Positions 45,644 through 55,031 of a stretch of 63,710 nucleotides of DNA are shown in pieces. The notes below the pieces were generated by a model. The model had not been told where the DNA came from. It was given only the letters and a program-made list of their open reading frames with translations, and ran no database searches. The stretch is from Halorhabdus salina (GTDB lineage Archaea; Halobacteriota; Halobacteria; Halobacteriales; Haloarculaceae): positions 1 through 63,710 of the forward strand of contig NZ_JACDNP010000012.1 in the NCBI RefSeq assembly GCF_013839425.1, written 5' to 3'. Each line of letters opens with the position of its first letter. Within the stretch, counting starts at the first letter, position 1. The position numbers and the translations under genes are program-made.

Positions 45644-45693
45644 CACCGTCTCGACCCGCGCGCTTTTCTCGCTGACTCCCGTAATCCCAGTCG

Positions 45694-46773
45694 ATGCGAC
45701 GCGTCGGCTTTCTGATTAACCCGATCGCCGGCATGGGTGGCCGTGTGGGGTTGAAGGGGACTGATGAGAAATTTGTGGCCGCCCGAGAGCGCGGCGCAGT
45801 GCCACGGGCACCGGACCGCGCCCGCCAGGCTCTTGATGTACTGGCTTCTCACGACGTGGAAGTCGTCACTGTCGAGGGAGTGATGGGTGCCGACGTGGCC
45901 CGAAACGCGGGCTTGGATCCCATCGTCGTCTCTCACCCGGCAGCAGGACAGTTGGCGGGCATTGGCGAGACGACGGCGGCGGATACGCGTCGAGCAGTCG
46001 CCGCGTTCGTCGCCGCCGAGGTTGACGTCGTTCTCTTTGTGGGCGGTGACGGCACAGCAGTCGACGTGGCCGAAACCCTCGCGGGGCTGGAAGCGGATGT
46101 CCCCTTACTCGGCGTCCCCGCCGGGGTAAAAGTCTACTCGGGCGTCTTTGCTGTCGATCCACCGGTGGCCGGCGAGATCGCGGCGACGTTCACGGCGGTC
46201 GAGCGAGCTGACCTGCAGGATCTCGACGAAGACGCCTTCAGACGCGGGGAGGTCGTCCCTGAACTGCGAACCACCGCGCTGACGCCGGTCGCCGAGTTAC
46301 GCCAGTCACCAAAGGAACGGGCCGGTGGGACAGTCGACACGCTGGCGGCGGGCGTCGCCGAGGAGGTCGATCCGGGAACGACCTACGTCTTTGGCCCGGG
46401 CAGTACCCTCGGAGCGATCGAACGAGCACTTGACATCGATCCGTCGCCGCTCGGTGTCGACGTCTGGCGTGACGGGACGGTCCTCGTCCGCGATGGCGGC
46501 CAGTCGGCAATTCTGAATGCACTTGGCGACCGCAATGTCGTGATCGTCTCACCGATCGGCGGCCAGGGATTCGTCTTCGGGCGGGGCAACCAGCAACTTT
46601 CGCCCGATGTCCTTCGAGCGTGTGACATCGAACTCGTTGCCTCGCGCCGGAAGCTGGACGGCCTGGGCGTGTTACGTGTCGACACGGGTGATCCCGAACT
46701 TGACAAGACGCTTCGTGGGTGGCAGCGTGTCCGTGTCGGGCGACGCGAGCGCCGATTTATACAGATTGTCTAA
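45694..46773 (+). CDS. ATP-NAD kinase-like protein (COG3199 type)
   Basis: A 359-residue protein of the NAD/diacylglycerol kinase fold. VGFLINPIAGMGGRVGLKG at the N-terminus and the ATP motif LFVGGDGTAVDVAETL are followed by LLGVPAGVKVYSGVFAVDP. The C-terminal region (GPGSTLGAIERALD, SPIGGQGFVFGRGNQQLSP) matches the archaeal AcoX/PpnK-like group, so the substrate may be acetoin, NAD or a lipid. It is distinct from the classic NAD kinase. Confidence 0.88.
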   Translation: MRRVGFLINPIAGMGGRVGLKGTDEKFVAARERGAVPRAPDRARQALDVLASHDVEVVTVEGVMGADVARNAGLDPIVVSHPAAGQLAGIGETTAADTRRAVAAFVAAEVDVVLFVGGDGTAVDVAETLAGLEADVPLLGVPAGVKVYSGVFAVDPPVAGEIAATFTAVERADLQDLDEDAFRRGEVVPELRTTALTPVAELRQSPKERAGGTVDTLAAGVAEEVDPGTTYVFGPGSTLGAIERALDIDPSPLGVDVWRDGTVLVRDGGQSAILNALGDRNVVIVSPIGGQGFVFGRGNQQLSPDVLRACDIELVASRRKLDGLGVLRVDTGDPELDKTLRGWQRVRVGRRERRFIQIV

Positions 46774-46932
46774 GTGTGTCTCACGTCTTGGCGCTCGGTC
46801 CGCGAGAGCCTCCATTATGGATTTGACTAGCCGGCTTGACAACCACTCTTCCTAATAGATTCTCTGACTTGATCTAGCCCATCCAAATTACTATTCACAA
46901 ACTTAAGGAAGTGTGAATGCCTACAGATGTGT

Positions 46933-47967
46933 ATGGATACACGCAAAGTCCAGCAACTCGGGCCATCGACGCTGGCGATGACGCTCCCGGCGGCCTGGAC
47001 GAGCGACACCGATGTCCAGAAAGGCGACGAGCTGTCGCTTCGTGTCGGTGATAACGGAACGCTGACAGTTCTTCCGGATTCCGTTTCCTCGGGAGGATCA
47101 GAGGCCACAATTCATGCCTCGTCGCTGGATGCCGATGCAGTCGAGCGGGCAATCGTCGCCCAGTACGTCCTCGGTCGCCGGGTCATCAACGTCGAAGCCG
47201 ACGAGGGCGAGACGCTCGCCAGTGCACACATCAACGCAGTCTACAACGCCGAGACACAGTTGATGGGCCTTGGCGTCATCGAGGAGACGCCCGAACGGAT
47301 CTCGATTCGCTGCTCGGTCGACCCGAGCGACTTCACGATAGATAACTTGCTCGAACGGTTAGAGAGTACGGGCTCGACGATGCGAAACGAGGCTGTCAAA
47401 GCCCTGACGCTGGGGAATCCGGATCTCGCCCAGCGGGCGCTTAACCGCGAACGGCAGGCTAACAAGATTTTCGTCCTCGTATTGCGGTTGATCTTTACCG
47501 CCTATCAGAACCCGAACTTTGCTCAGGCGATCGGCTTAGACGACAGCTTTCCGCTGATTGGGTACCGATCGATCGCGAAGAATCTAGAACTGACGGCGGA
47601 CAACGCCGAAGACATCGCAGATATCGCAATGGAAACAGAGGGCCACAGCCTCAGCGTCGATGCCGACACCATGGAGCAGATTCGTGATCTTACCGAGCAG
47701 GTCGACGACTTGACCGCACTGGCAGTGCAGGCAGCGATCGGTCGCGACCACACGACGGCCATCGACGTCCGAGAACAGTTTCGTGAGATCGATGCCCTCG
47801 AAGACGACTTGCTCGACGGCCTGGCCGAGATGAGCAATGAAGATGTCCTCGCTGTACGGGAAGTTCTCGTGTCTCTGCAGGAGACGGCCCAGTACGCCGT
47901 CCGGAACGCCGAGATTGCCACGAATCTCGCGCTCAAAGACGACTCCGAGCACGTACGCATCGAATGA
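46933..47967 (+). CDS. AbrB-PhoU fusion regulator
   Basis: A 344-residue protein. Residues 1-45 form an AbrB/SpoVT-like swapped-hairpin DNA-binding domain (MDTRKVQQLGPSTLAMTLPA, then VQKGDELSLRVGDNGTLTVL). The rest is two PhoU-type helical repeats (QYVLGRRVINVEADEGETLA, NLELTADNAEDIADIAMETE). PhoU-like proteins modulate phosphate uptake or signal a phosphate sensor. The ATG at 46933 sits two codons after another in-frame ATG (46927). Typical of haloarchaeal phosphate regulators; no pst genes are nearby. Confidence 0.9.
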   Translation: MDTRKVQQLGPSTLAMTLPAAWTSDTDVQKGDELSLRVGDNGTLTVLPDSVSSGGSEATIHASSLDADAVERAIVAQYVLGRRVINVEADEGETLASAHINAVYNAETQLMGLGVIEETPERISIRCSVDPSDFTIDNLLERLESTGSTMRNEAVKALTLGNPDLAQRALNRERQANKIFVLVLRLIFTAYQNPNFAQAIGLDDSFPLIGYRSIAKNLELTADNAEDIADIAMETEGHSLSVDADTMEQIRDLTEQVDDLTALAVQAAIGRDHTTAIDVREQFREIDALEDDLLDGLAEMSNEDVLAVREVLVSLQETAQYAVRNAEIATNLALKDDSEHVRIE

Positions 47968-48023
47968 CGGGGCTCCCCGCCGGCAGGCAAACTTACAAGC
48001 CAGTTCCGACCGATCGCTGGGAT

Positions 48024-48206
48024 ATGGCCGCGTCGAACGCATCTGAGAAGGGCATCGGGTTGACGGTTTTGTTCGTGGTTCTCGCGCTTGGGGGCGCACT
48101 GACAATGGGGCTCGGTGCCGAGGACCATCTCGTTGCTGGCGTGGGCTTTGCCGTGGCCGTTGGGGCGGGATCTCTAGCTGTTGCTGCTCGGCACGTCTAC
48201 GTCTGA
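48024..48206 (+). CDS. Small membrane protein (60 aa)
   Basis: A 60-residue protein with two hydrophobic helices (about 10-30 and 35-56), starting MAASNASEKGIGLTVLFVVL. It is likely a two-helix membrane protein of unknown role. It follows the AbrB-PhoU gene by 56 bases. Confidence 0.6.
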   Translation: MAASNASEKGIGLTVLFVVLALGGALTMGLGAEDHLVAGVGFAVAVGAGSLAVAARHVYV

Positions 48207-48245
48207 ACGGACGAGTTTTTATCGCTGGACGGCCTACATACGCCT

Positions 48246-48470
48246 ATGGCGGAGTTCAGTGACGAAGAACGAGCAATCATAGAGTACCTCCGGGACCGCG
48301 TCGGCGGTGGCGAAGGGTACTTCCGTGCGAAGGGGATCGCCGAGAGTATCGGTCTCTCGGCCAAGCAGGTCGGCGTCCGACTCCCAAAGCTCGCCGAAAA
48401 GGCCGACGAGGTCGACATCGAGAAGTGGGGACGCGCCCGTTCGACAACCTGGCGCGTTACTCGCAGCTAG
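48246..48470 (+). CDS. Winged-helix-like protein (DUF7123-type)
   Basis: A 74-residue basic/acidic protein with a winged helix-turn-helix layout: SDEERAIIEYLRDRV, then FRAKGIAESIGLSAKQVGVR as the recognition unit and SRTTWRVT-like wing at the C-terminus (ARSTTWRVTRS). It probably binds DNA or RNA. DUF7123 is recalled from memory. TTTTTATCG about 28 bases upstream may be its TATA. Confidence 0.72.
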   Translation: MAEFSDEERAIIEYLRDRVGGGEGYFRAKGIAESIGLSAKQVGVRLPKLAEKADEVDIEKWGRARSTTWRVTRS

Positions 48471-48506
48471 CGGCGGGTTTTTGCCGCCCGCACTCGGAAG
48501 GGTTCT

Positions 48507-48935
48507 ATGGCGATTCGCCTGGAGCGGGTGCTTGACGTGCCAGCCGAACCGGCGGACGTGTGGGCATTCATTGCCGATCCGAAACACCGCGCACGCCACG
48601 TGAGTGTCGTCGACGACTTCGACCTCGGTGGTGACGGGAGTGCAACCTGGTACCTCTCGTTGCCGATCCCGGTAATCGATCAGACGATTGCTATCGAGAC
48701 TGAGGATGTCGAACGACGACCGCCGGAGTTTGTCAAGTTCATTGGCCGCTCACGAGCGATGCGCGTCGTGGGCGAACACGAACTCGAAGCGACGGCGACC
48801 GGCACGCGACTTACGAACCACTTCACGGTCGAGGGCCGGATCCCCGGCATCGAACGATTCTTTCGGGACAACCTCGAGGCGGAGTTCGACAACCTCGAAG
48901 CGGGTCTCCGTGAATATCTCGACACCCTATCATAA
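48507..48935 (+). CDS. SRPBCC (CoxG-like) family protein
   Basis: A 142-residue START-like/SRPBCC domain: AIRLERVLDVPAEPADVWAF at the N-terminus, WYLSLPIPVIDQTIAIETED in the middle, and NHFTVEGRIPGIERFFRDNL at the C-terminus with a long helix (EAEFDNLEAGLREYLDTL). It likely binds a hydrophobic ligand. The family includes CoxG, but no CO dehydrogenase gene is adjacent. Confidence 0.82.
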   Translation: MAIRLERVLDVPAEPADVWAFIADPKHRARHVSVVDDFDLGGDGSATWYLSLPIPVIDQTIAIETEDVERRPPEFVKFIGRSRAMRVVGEHELEATATGTRLTNHFTVEGRIPGIERFFRDNLEAEFDNLEAGLREYLDTLS

Positions 48936-49419
48936 CACTAACACTCGGACGACTCGATACCGAACCTGGCGCTGTCGAGACGAACGTCGAGCCGGACTGT
49001 GAGGGCACCCGATGGACAATCTCCGACCTGTGGGGATCCCAATCGCCGCCGCTGGTGCGGTACCCACAACAGGTGTTCGGACACTCGACCCAAGCGAAAT
49101 CGATCGTGTCCGGAAGTCGGTCCTCGCTCTCACGGACCGCCGGACGTGACCAGTGGCCCAGTCAAGACTATCCGTCATACAGGGGTTTATATAGGGCAGT
49201 AACAAACGCCCAGTTGCCGGCTTGACGCTTTTCTCGTCATCCCGGCAGAACGCCCGACCCACACAACTGACGTGCAGGCCCCGTCGTCGTCCGGACGACT
49301 GATCCCGCGTCTCGGACATCCGGTCCCGTCCTCGTTTCGTTGCAGCGTCGAACCGAACTACAAAGTTGCAACCTCGGTTCCGTCGCCACTCGACGCTACT
49401 GAAGCGCACACGCCGACCG
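48936..49419. other. 484-base gap with a TATA-like element and no clear gene
   Basis: I found no convincing protein gene. A 45-codon frame from ATG 49013 (MDNLRPVGIPIAAAGAVPTT) ends at TGA about 49150 but has weak codon bias. TTTATATA at 49190-49197 is a strong TATA-like sequence on the plus strand, and its complement on the other strand would also serve. It may drive an RNA. The segment 49200-49408 shows only a low-support frame. Confidence 0.35.
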
Positions 49420-51525
49420 TCACCGGCTCGACGGATCGACCCGTTCACGCGCTGCCTGGAGATGATCCGCCGTGATCGTCACATCAGCAGCCAAGTCGTT
49501 AGCGGCGGCCGGGTCGTGTTCGCCGGCTACCTCGCGGATGGCCGCGAGCGAGGCCTCCCGGAGAATCGCCGCCAGATCGGCACCGGAGTACCCCTCGGTG
49601 TCGGCGGCGAGGGTGTCCAGATCGACCGACTCGCCGAGCGGCTTCCCGTCGGCGTGGACGGCTAAGATCGCGTGCCTGGCCTCGGGGTCCGGTGGCGGCA
49701 CTTCGACGTGAGACTCCAGTCGCCCGGGCCGCAACAGCGCAGGATCGAGTGCGTCACGGCGATTCGTCGCCGCGAGGACAACCAGATTTGGGTCTTCGGC
49801 GGCGGCGTCAAGCTCCGTCAGCAACTGGGAAACGACGCGCTCGGTCACCTCGTGGCCGTCACCGCGTCGGGACGCGATCGCATCGATCTCGTCCAGGAAG
49901 ACGATCGCGGGGGCGGTCTGGCGCGCTCGCTCGAATACCTCCCGGACGGCCTCCTCACTCTCGCCGACGTATCGATCCAGTAGCTCGGGGCCCGCAACCC
50001 GGATGAAGTTGACGCCAGTTTCGCCGGCTAGTGCCCGCGCCAGGAGGGTTTTCCCCGTTCCTGGTGGCCCATACAGGAGGATGCCCGACGGCGGATCGGT
50101 GTTCGTTGCCTCGAACAGCGGTCCGTACGCTAACGGCCACTCGACGGCTTCTTCGAGTGTCGCCTTTGCCTCATCGAGACCGCCCACGTCCGTGAAGTCG
50201 ACAGTCGGGGACTCGGCGACGTACTCTCGCATCGCCGACGGATCGACGCTCGCCAACGCGCGGTCGAAGTCCGTGCGCGTGACTTCTGGCTCGTCGCGTT
50301 CCCGTCTGAGTGCAGCCATTGCAGCTTCCGTTGTGACTGTCGCGACGTCGGCCCCGACGAACCCGTGCATCGTCCCCGCGAGTGCATCAAGATCGACGTC
50401 CCCTCCCAGCGGCATGCCCCGCGTGTGGACCTCCAGAATCTCACGGCGCCCCGTCTGATCGGGGACGCCGATCTCGATCTCCCGGTCGAAGCGACCACCA
50501 CGCCGCAACGCTGAATCGACCGTGTCGACCCGGTTTGTCGCGCCGACGACCGCGACCCGCCCGCGTTCTTCCAGGCCGTCAAGCAGCGTGAGCAACTGGG
50601 CGACCACCCGGTTTTCCATGTCGCTGTCCTCGTCACGCGCGCCGGCGATCGAATCGATCTCGTCGATGAACAGGATCGACGGGGCGTTGTCCTCGGCCCG
50701 CTCGAAGGCGTCCCTGAGTTGCTGTTCGCTTTCGCCTTTGTACTTCGAGACGATTTCCGGCCCCGAGATGGCCTCGAAGTACGCATCGACCTCGTTGGCG
50801 ACCGCTTTGGCGATCAGCGTCTTTCCGGTCCCGGGCGGTCCGTATAGGAGAACACCCTTCGGCGGCGTAATGGCGAGGCGATCGAAGATATCCGGGTCAG
50901 ACAGCGGCAGTTCGATCATCTCCCTGATCCGGTCGAGTTCGTCATCGAGCCCACCGATATCTTCGTAGGTGACGCCCTGGGACCCGGTCGAGTCGGTCGC
51001 CACTGTTTCCTCGTCGCCGGCGGGGTCGGTTGGTTCAGATTCGACCGGCTGGCCGACGCGCACGGTGGTGTCATCTTCGATCCGGACGGTCCCCGCCGGG
51101 TCAACGTCGGCGACGCTGAAGGTGCCGATTTCGGGAACAGTGACGCGATCGCCGTCCCTGACCGGCGTGTTTCTGAGTCGATCGCCGATCGACTGGCCAG
51201 CGTCCCCCTCGACGCTGGCATCGATCGGGCGAAGCGTCACCTGGCTTGCCGCGTCGAGATCGGCTGTCCGGAGTGTGACCGCCGAGCCGATCGTGACCTC
51301 GGCGTTCTGTCTGGTGTCGGCGTCGATCCGAACGTACTCGCCGTCCTCGTCTGCCGGCCAAACCTTTGCGACTGTTGTCCGCTCTCCCTCGATGACGACT
51401 GAGTCACCGCTCAGAACGCCCAGTCGGTCCCGGACGGATTCGGGGAGCCGGGCGATTCCGCGGCCGGCATCGCGCTTGTGCGCGCCCTCGACACTGACGT
51501 CGACCCCCTCCTCAACAGCGACCAT
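49420..51525 (-). CDS. CDC48/VAT-type AAA+ ATPase
   Basis: A 701-residue double-AAA ATPase. An N-terminal double-psi-barrel domain (VVIEGERTTVAKVWPADED) is followed by D1 with LLYGPPGTGKTLIAKAV and ILFIDEIDSIAG, and D2 with LLYGPPGTGKTLLARAL and IVFLDEIDAIASR. Both have arginine-finger regions. It unfolds or extracts client proteins for the proteasome. It is slightly shorter than the 740-residue Haloferax CdcA/CdcB proteins and lacks a long C-terminal tail. Starts MVAVEEGVDVSVEG with a weak upstream. Confidence 0.92.
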   Translation of the reverse strand: MVAVEEGVDVSVEGAHKRDAGRGIARLPESVRDRLGVLSGDSVVIEGERTTVAKVWPADEDGEYVRIDADTRQNAEVTIGSAVTLRTADLDAASQVTLRPIDASVEGDAGQSIGDRLRNTPVRDGDRVTVPEIGTFSVADVDPAGTVRIEDDTTVRVGQPVESEPTDPAGDEETVATDSTGSQGVTYEDIGGLDDELDRIREMIELPLSDPDIFDRLAITPPKGVLLYGPPGTGKTLIAKAVANEVDAYFEAISGPEIVSKYKGESEQQLRDAFERAEDNAPSILFIDEIDSIAGARDEDSDMENRVVAQLLTLLDGLEERGRVAVVGATNRVDTVDSALRRGGRFDREIEIGVPDQTGRREILEVHTRGMPLGGDVDLDALAGTMHGFVGADVATVTTEAAMAALRRERDEPEVTRTDFDRALASVDPSAMREYVAESPTVDFTDVGGLDEAKATLEEAVEWPLAYGPLFEATNTDPPSGILLYGPPGTGKTLLARALAGETGVNFIRVAGPELLDRYVGESEEAVREVFERARQTAPAIVFLDEIDAIASRRGDGHEVTERVVSQLLTELDAAAEDPNLVVLAATNRRDALDPALLRPGRLESHVEVPPPDPEARHAILAVHADGKPLGESVDLDTLAADTEGYSGADLAAILREASLAAIREVAGEHDPAAANDLAADVTITADHLQAARERVDPSSR

Positions 51526-51648
51526 GGGTCCCGTAACAGCGTCTCGCCCTTGAGAATTCCCACCGATATCGGCCGCTCAGCACCGTATCGTGTCACGCTA
51601 TCTAATGTCACGAAAACACATTTATTCACGGCCGCCGGACGAGTAGGT

Positions 51649-51783
51649 ATGGTCCAGCAAACCCAGCGCGACGACATGACGTGGTATCAGTGCGAGCAGT
51701 GTGGAATGTTGTTCGACGAACGGGAGGATGCCCGAAAGCACGAGGACAATTGCGACGCCGAAGATCCCTCGTATATCCAGTAG
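51649..51783 (+). CDS. Tiny C2H2-like zinc-finger protein (44 aa)
   Basis: A 44-residue protein, MTWYQCEQCGMLFDEREDAR in the middle, then KHEDNC. The CxxC and the following H-x4-C (H31, C36) form a C2HC-type finger. It follows a TATA-like TTTATTCA at 51621-51628, 25 bases before ATG 51649. Its stop is one base from the convergent DUF5796 gene. Matches a short DUF7128-type family by memory. Confidence 0.75.
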   Translation: MVQQTQRDDMTWYQCEQCGMLFDEREDARKHEDNCDAEDPSYIQ

Positions 51784-51784
51784 C

Positions 51785-52213
51785 TCACTCCTCAGGGACA
51801 ACTTCGAAGGAGCGTTCGCCCATTTCGTCCTCCTCGAAGACGAACACGCGGCCATCGACGGTGTCGAACTCGGCCTCGACGCGGACGCGGTGGGATTCAC
51901 TCGTTGCCCTGACGCCTGGGAAGACCGTTGTCGTTTCGCCTGGATCGAGGAGGACGCGCCCGACGCCGGTCGATTCGAGGATGTCCTCGTGTGTGACCCG
52001 ATCGTTGACGTAGACGAGGACGCCGTTTGTTTCGGTTGCATCGGTCACGAGCACGTGAGCCTGTTTGCCTGGGGCGGTCGTGACTGCCCCTTCCTTGCGA
52101 GTTGGGACGCCGTGATAGAACGCTTCTCGCCCGTCGAGATACTCGACGACGACCCCCTCCTCGGTCAGTTCGACGCCGATGGTGTCGGGTGGCACGTCCT
52201 CGCGGATGCTCAT
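51785..52213 (-). CDS. DUF5796-type protein
   Basis: A 142-residue beta-rich protein starting MSIREDVPPDTIGVELTEEG with VEYLDGREAFYHGVPTRKEG and a C-terminal FDTVDGRVFVFEEDEMGERS. I recall haloarchaeal DUF5796 proteins with this N-terminus. No catalytic motif is visible. It diverges from the shikimate kinase gene. Function unknown. Confidence 0.78.
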   Translation of the reverse strand: MSIREDVPPDTIGVELTEEGVVVEYLDGREAFYHGVPTRKEGAVTTAPGKQAHVLVTDATETNGVLVYVNDRVTHEDILESTGVGRVLLDPGETTTVFPGVRATSESHRVRVEAEFDTVDGRVFVFEEDEMGERSFEVVPEE

Positions 52214-52304
52214 GGCAGGCCTTCGGCCGAACGGGGGAAAAACGCCGCGCTTGCTCGGCGGCGTAACCACCACATCTATATGCGCCCTCGGCCACCCTCG
52301 CGCC

Positions 52305-53156
52305 ATGAACGGAACGGCTGTGGCTCCCGCGGCGGGGACCGTCCTGAACGCCCTCGCGACGGGCACGGGCTCGGCCTTTGCCATCGACACCGAGCTTCGC
52401 GCCGAGGTACAGCTGACTGGCGAGGACAGCGTTACGGGGACGATTGCCGACGATCCCGACGCTGATACAGCCCTGATCGAGCGCTGTGTCGAACGCGTGA
52501 CGAGCGAATTCGGCGACGGCGAGGGTGGGACAGTCCGGACCGAGAGTGACATCCCGCTCGCCTCGGGGTTGAAAAGTTCGAGCGCCGCTGCGAACGCGAC
52601 CGTGCTGGCGACGCTGTCGGCACTCGATGTGACTGACGAGGTCTCGAAGGCTGACGCCGCCCGCATCGGTGTCCAGGCAGCCAGGGACGTCGGCGTGACG
52701 GTCACCGGCGCGTTCGACGACGCCAGCGCAAGCATGCTCGGCGGTGTCACGGTGACGGACAATACCGGCGACGAACTCCTGGCTCACGAGCCCGTCGAGT
52801 GGGACGTCCTCGTCTGGACGCCACCGGAACGGGCCTACAGCGCCGAGGCCGATGTCGATCGCTGCCAGCAGATCGCGCCGATGGCCGACCTGGTGGCCGA
52901 GATGGCTATGGAAGGCGACTATGCCCGCGCGATGACCGTCAACGGGCTGGCCTTCGCCGCCGCACTCGGCTTTTCGCCCGACCCGATTGTCGAGGCGATG
53001 GCCCACGCCGAAGGCGTCTCGCTGTCCGGGACCGGACCGAGTGTCACGGCGATCGGGAACCGGGAAGATTTAGAGCGCGCACGCGAAATCTGGGCCCAAC
53101 GCGAGGGACGAACGTGGTACACAACAACACAGAACATGGGGGCCAAGCCGACATGA
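52305..53156 (+). CDS. aroK: Archaeal (GHMP-type) shikimate kinase
   Basis: A 283-residue GHMP kinase. The ATP motif is PLASGLKSSSAAANATV, and VEAMAHAEGVSLSGTGPSVT is the third GHMP motif. The N-terminus, NGTAVAPAAGTVLNALATGTG, fits the archaeal shikimate kinase group rather than the bacterial P-loop AroK. It phosphorylates shikimate at C3. Its stop overlaps the chorismate mutase start by 4 bases, so two aromatic-pathway steps are coupled. Confidence 0.93.
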   Translation: MNGTAVAPAAGTVLNALATGTGSAFAIDTELRAEVQLTGEDSVTGTIADDPDADTALIERCVERVTSEFGDGEGGTVRTESDIPLASGLKSSSAAANATVLATLSALDVTDEVSKADAARIGVQAARDVGVTVTGAFDDASASMLGGVTVTDNTGDELLAHEPVEWDVLVWTPPERAYSAEADVDRCQQIAPMADLVAEMAMEGDYARAMTVNGLAFAAALGFSPDPIVEAMAHAEGVSLSGTGPSVTAIGNREDLERAREIWAQREGRTWYTTTQNMGAKPT

Positions 53157-53458
53157 CTCGTGAAGACGCGACCGAGCAAACACCAGAGGAGATGGATCTC
53201 GACGAACTCCGGGGTGAAATCCGTTCGATCGACGAAGAACTCGTCGAGCTGATCGCGCGACGGACCTACGTGGCCGACACCATTGCGGCCGTCAAAGACG
53301 AGCAGGGCCTGCCGACGACCGACGAAACCCAGGAACAACGCGTTATGGATCGGGCCGGCGAGAACGCCCAGCAGTTCGACGTCGACGCCAACCTCGTGAA
53401 GGCAATCTTCCGGCTGTTGATCGAGTTGAACAAAGTTGAGCAGCGGGAGCAGCGCTAA
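53153..53458 (+). CDS. Chorismate mutase (AroQ class)
   Basis: A 101-residue all-helical chorismate mutase: LDELRGEIRSIDEELVELIA then RRTYVADTIAAVKDEQGLPT, with the catalytic Arg and Lys positions, and a C-terminal helix VKAIFRLLIELNKVEQREQR. It converts chorismate to prephenate for Phe and Tyr. It has no fused prephenate dehydratase/dehydrogenase. Coupled to aroK. Confidence 0.92.
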   Translation: MTREDATEQTPEEMDLDELRGEIRSIDEELVELIARRTYVADTIAAVKDEQGLPTTDETQEQRVMDRAGENAQQFDVDANLVKAIFRLLIELNKVEQREQR

Positions 53459-53473
53459 TCTGGATCGCCAGGT

Positions 53474-54154
53474 TCAGTACGTCCACAGCCGACGGATACG
53501 TAACTCGATTTCGGGGTAGGATTCTCGAAGCGCTCTCGGGTCGGTCTCTCCATTGATGTTGATAACGTGTACTTCCCCACGCCGATCGGTATAGACGTCC
53601 TGGAAATCGTAGACGACGCCGACCAGTTCTGTTTCAGCGGGCACGTGCTCGCTCGCCTCGAGGGACTCGATCTGCCGGTCGACGTTGTACTCGACAAGGC
53701 GGTTGATCGCCCCCTCTCGATCGACCTCGGCGGGTAAGGCGTCGACGCCCGCTTCGAGGTGGTCGGCGAGGAGATCGACGCAATGTTCGATTCCTGGCGG
53801 TTCTTCGAGTCCGTCGGTCAAGTGGTCGTACGTGGCGGTGACGGCCCCACAGCCCGTATGGCCGACGACGACCGCGACATCCGTCCCGGTGTGTGCCAGC
53901 GGATAGAGAACGTCGCCGGAGACGACTGTCTCGCCGTCGGTTCGCTGGACGACGCGGTTCCCGATGTTCCCACACGTGAAGAGATGGCCGGGATCGTCGT
54001 TGCCAAAGAGGTGATCCTGCAGGACACGCGAGTCAGAACAACAGACGGTGACCGCTTCGGGGCTTTGTCCGTCCTGCAGGGTGTCGAACCGGTCGTCGAA
54101 CGCCGCGGCGTGGGTTGCGTTACCGGCGAGCAGCGATTCGATGACGTCGCGCAT
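53474..54154 (-). CDS. Beta-class carbonic anhydrase
   Basis: A 226-residue beta-CA. Zinc ligands are Cys in VTVCCSDSR with the Asp-Arg dyad, and His and Cys in VVGHTGCGAVTATYDHL. It interconverts CO2 and bicarbonate. The ATG at 54154 (MRDVIESLLAGN) is the domain start; upstream in-frame sequence is unsupported. It lies on the opposite strand 180 bases from the Lrp gene and 1 kb from dabB-dabA, so it fits an inorganic-carbon cluster. Confidence 0.92.
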   Translation of the reverse strand: MRDVIESLLAGNATHAAAFDDRFDTLQDGQSPEAVTVCCSDSRVLQDHLFGNDDPGHLFTCGNIGNRVVQRTDGETVVSGDVLYPLAHTGTDVAVVVGHTGCGAVTATYDHLTDGLEEPPGIEHCVDLLADHLEAGVDALPAEVDREGAINRLVEYNVDRQIESLEASEHVPAETELVGVVYDFQDVYTDRRGEVHVININGETDPRALRESYPEIELRIRRLWTY

Positions 54155-54332
54155 ATCCGTGAGGAACCTGCCCGGTGGTATAGTCGTTGAGATTTTATCC
54201 CGTGGAGATGGCGTGCCGGGTAGTACTGGATGACGTCGAAACGTACATGACAGATCGGCCGACCTAATATGACCGGTGGCTGGATCTTCGAGCAACGTAC
54301 AAAGGTAAGTGTCTCCCTTGCACAATACCGAT

Positions 54333-54818
54333 ATGGCCGAAACGGAGATCGACGAGGTGGATGAGGCGATCCTCTATGCCCTCCAGGAGGACGCCCGGAA
54401 CATGTCCTCGGGGGACATCGCCGAGCGAACCGGGACCTCCGACAGCACCGTTCGTAAGCGCATCCAGCGACTCGAAGCCGACGACGTGATCAAGGATTAC
54501 AGCGCCCGCGTCGATTACCAGCAGTCAGGCTATCCGCTCCGGATGTTGCTGTACTGTACCGCGTCGATCCCCGAACGCGGGGACCTGATCCCGGAGGTTC
54601 TAGCCATCGAGGGCGTCGTCTCCGTCCAGGAATTGGTCACTGGTGAGGAGAATCTGCTTGTCACCGTAGTCGGGGAATCCGACAGCGACATCACGCCCGT
54701 TGCCCAGGAACTGCTCGACATGGGACTGACCGTGGCCGACGAGGTCCTCGTTCGAACCCACGAGACGACGCCGTTTGGCAAGTTCGACCCCGACGTCTCG
54801 ACAGCGGACGAATCCTGA
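54333..54818 (+). CDS. Lrp/AsnC-family transcriptional regulator
   Basis: A 161-residue regulator. Helix-turn-helix: IDEVDEAILYALQEDARNMS, then DIAERTGTSDSTVRKRIQRLE. The C-terminal RAM-like region (VVSVQELVTGEENLLVTVVGE) binds a ligand and drives oligomerisation. It lies between the carbonic anhydrase and dabB, 350 bases upstream of dabB on the same strand, and could control both. The inverted repeat at 55052-55094 is a possible binding site. Confidence 0.9.
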   Translation: MAETEIDEVDEAILYALQEDARNMSSGDIAERTGTSDSTVRKRIQRLEADDVIKDYSARVDYQQSGYPLRMLLYCTASIPERGDLIPEVLAIEGVVSVQELVTGEENLLVTVVGESDSDITPVAQELLDMGLTVADEVLVRTHETTPFGKFDPDVSTADES

Positions 54819-55031
54819 CGTTACCGCCGGAAGTGCTGTCCCCGGCCAACGACCGTTGGTGCAAAGCACGACGTCATACGCTGACAGTCCGTTCTCTAGT
54901 GAACCGATAGCAGTCACTATCGCCAGGCCATCCGAACCATGTGGCCCCGTGGGTGAGAACAGAGGGATCATCTCGAATAGTACCTCCCGGTCCGTCACGC
55001 ACTGAACGTGCCACACCCTGAAAACATAATG

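Noticed and set aside
48930-49448. Minus-strand frame of 172 codons past the 3' end of the CDC48 gene
   Set aside because: Arg/Ser-rich, starts inside the CDC48 coding region, and lacks haloarchaeal acidic composition.
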